From contig JAJRSQ010000305.1 in assembly GCA_024278725.1 (NCBI GenBank), forward strand, positions 1 to 7,758: a stretch of DNA of 7,758 nucleotides, given 5' to 3'. The translations under genes and the position numbers were made by a program. The notes beneath the pieces are model-generated. The model ran no database searches and was not told the DNA's origin. It worked only from the letters and a program-made list of their open reading frames with translations. Of the stretch, positions 7,357 to 7,758 are shown piece after piece. The first letter of the stretch is position 1. Every line of letters begins with the position of its first letter. This DNA is from Chloroflexota bacterium (GTDB taxonomy: Bacteria > Chloroflexota > Anaerolineae > 4572-78).

Positions 7357-7758
7357 GGGGGACAACATCACCCGAAACCCGTAGAACCAGACCCTGATGA
7401 TAGGGTCGATCCTGTTGCGGAAGGCGCAGTGCACGAGGTCTTCGCCGTCGAGGAACGCGCCGCCCCGCAACACCCGGAATGCATCTCCCTCTAAATATCC
7501 CGCCGCCCATTCGTTCTTCACCTTAAACGAATAATCCTCTCCCTCTTTCGTGCTGCTCCACTCCCATACGTTCCCGCTCATATCTTCGCACCCATACGGG
7601 CTTACTCCCCCCGGAAATGCCCCCACTGTGCTCGTCGTCCCTATCCCCGTTCCTTCATAATTCAACAGGTTCGCGTCTATTCCATCCCCCCACGGATACA
7701 CCCGCCCGTCCTCCCCCCGCGCCGCCTTCTCCCATTCCGCCTCACCGGGCAATCTGAC
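7345..7758 (-). CDS. FGE/sulfatase-modifying-fold protein, C-terminal 137 residues (5' end beyond the window)
   Basis: The frame is open to the right edge, so this is only the end of a longer protein, perhaps itself a NACHT- or other effector-FGE fusion. Visible landmarks of the FGE family are RLPGEAEWEKAARG (2-15), YPWG, GAFPGG, SPYGCEDMSGNVWEW and RVLRGGA...GFRV. In active FGE the segment after RGGS carries two catalytic cysteines that oxidise a sulfatase cysteine to formylglycine. Here the segment reads AFLDGEDLVHCAFRNR and lacks both at their expected places, so enzyme activity is unlikely and a binding role is more plausible. The part from YPWG to RGGA is 66 of 81 residues identical, without gaps, to the FGE domain of the NACHT gene at the left edge. 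Codon use changes sharply after RGG (see the variable-region entry). The stop TGA is at 7345-7347. Confidence 0.9.
   Translation of the reverse strand, partial: VRLPGEAEWEKAARGEDGRVYPWGDGIDANLLNYEGTGIGTTSTVGAFPGGVSPYGCEDMSGNVWEWSSTKEGEDYSFKVKNEWAAGYLEGDAFRVLRGGAFLDGEDLVHCAFRNRIDPIIRVWFYGFRVMLSPEKQ
7381..7458 (-). other. Candidate DGR variable region in the FGE-like gene
   Basis: These 26 codons lie between the conserved RGG and GFRV of the C-type-lectin-like fold, the place where diversity-generating retroelements alter their targets. Nineteen of 26 codons end in C (TTC, CTC, GAC, GGC, CAC, ATC, GTC, TAC and others), against 16 of the 100 visible codons before them and 2 of 11 after. Randomising the two adenines of AAC codons gives NNC, exactly this pattern. 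The encoded residues (F, L, D, G, H, I, V, W, Y) are mixed, while framing residues (RN, DP, GFRV) are those kept in known DGR targets with this fold. Seen: codon pattern and position. Inferred: DGR activity; no template repeat or reverse transcriptase is in the window. Confidence 0.55.
7454..7699. repeat. Direct repeat, right copy (FGE domain paralogue)
   Basis: This is the partner of the repeat at 1-246, in the same orientation, inside the truncated FGE-like gene. After 7699 homology breaks because the left copy has a 90-base in-frame insertion, then resumes up to the right edge (left 351-395 against right 7714-7758). The two copies flank the whole mcrBC-NACHT operon. Confidence 0.85.

Noticed and set aside
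7292..7510. Minus-strand open frame running out of the FGE-like gene into the gap
   Set aside because: It is a shifted frame over the conserved FGE end and the short T-rich repeats; the in-frame GFRV ending and stop at 7345 explain the sequence.

Overview
The window carries one strand of genes only: everything is read on the minus strand, from the right edge towards the left, with almost no spare DNA. Order of transcription: (1) the end of a formylglycine-generating-enzyme-like (FGE/sulfatase-modifying fold) protein cut by the right edge; (2) a 125-base gap; (3) a very large McrB-like NTPase; (4) McrC, the nuclease partner; (5) a 105-residue protein with a charged helical hairpin and a Gly-rich tail; (6) a long NACHT NTPase with a C-terminal FGE-like domain, open from position 2636 to the left edge and cut there. 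Genes 3 to 6 overlap by 4, 4 and 8 bases, so they form one translationally coupled operon.

McrB and McrC are a modification-dependent restriction pair (known family). NACHT proteins are STAND-type signalling NTPases, many of them anti-phage sensors, and FGE-like folds often serve as binding domains rather than enzymes. The small protein and the NACHT N-terminus share a Gly-rich motif, which suggests that they pair. The layout reads as a composite conflict system: a ligand-sensing NACHT-FGE, an adaptor-like small protein and a McrBC DNA-cleaving effector. That coupling is inferred from gene order and overlaps.

The most striking signal is at the end of the right-hand FGE-like gene. Between a conserved RGGA and a conserved GFRV lie 26 codons, of which 19 end in C. 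Only 16 of the 100 visible codons before them do. The residues there are a mix of large hydrophobic and charged ones where FGE catalytic cysteines would stand. This is what a diversity-generating retroelement (DGR) variable region looks like when AAC codons of a template have been randomised at their adenines. The truncated NACHT-FGE gene enters the same element at the left edge with a 24-base block identical to the right copy, while the DNA beyond it has diverged. No reverse transcriptase or template repeat lies in the window.

Organism: not identifiable from this piece. Moderate-to-high GC, NACHT-FGE paralogues and McrBC fit a large-genome environmental bacterium of the kind rich in conflict systems (filamentous or multicellular lineages are typical hosts). 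No plasmid, phage, tRNA, rRNA, CRISPR or insertion-sequence genes were seen.
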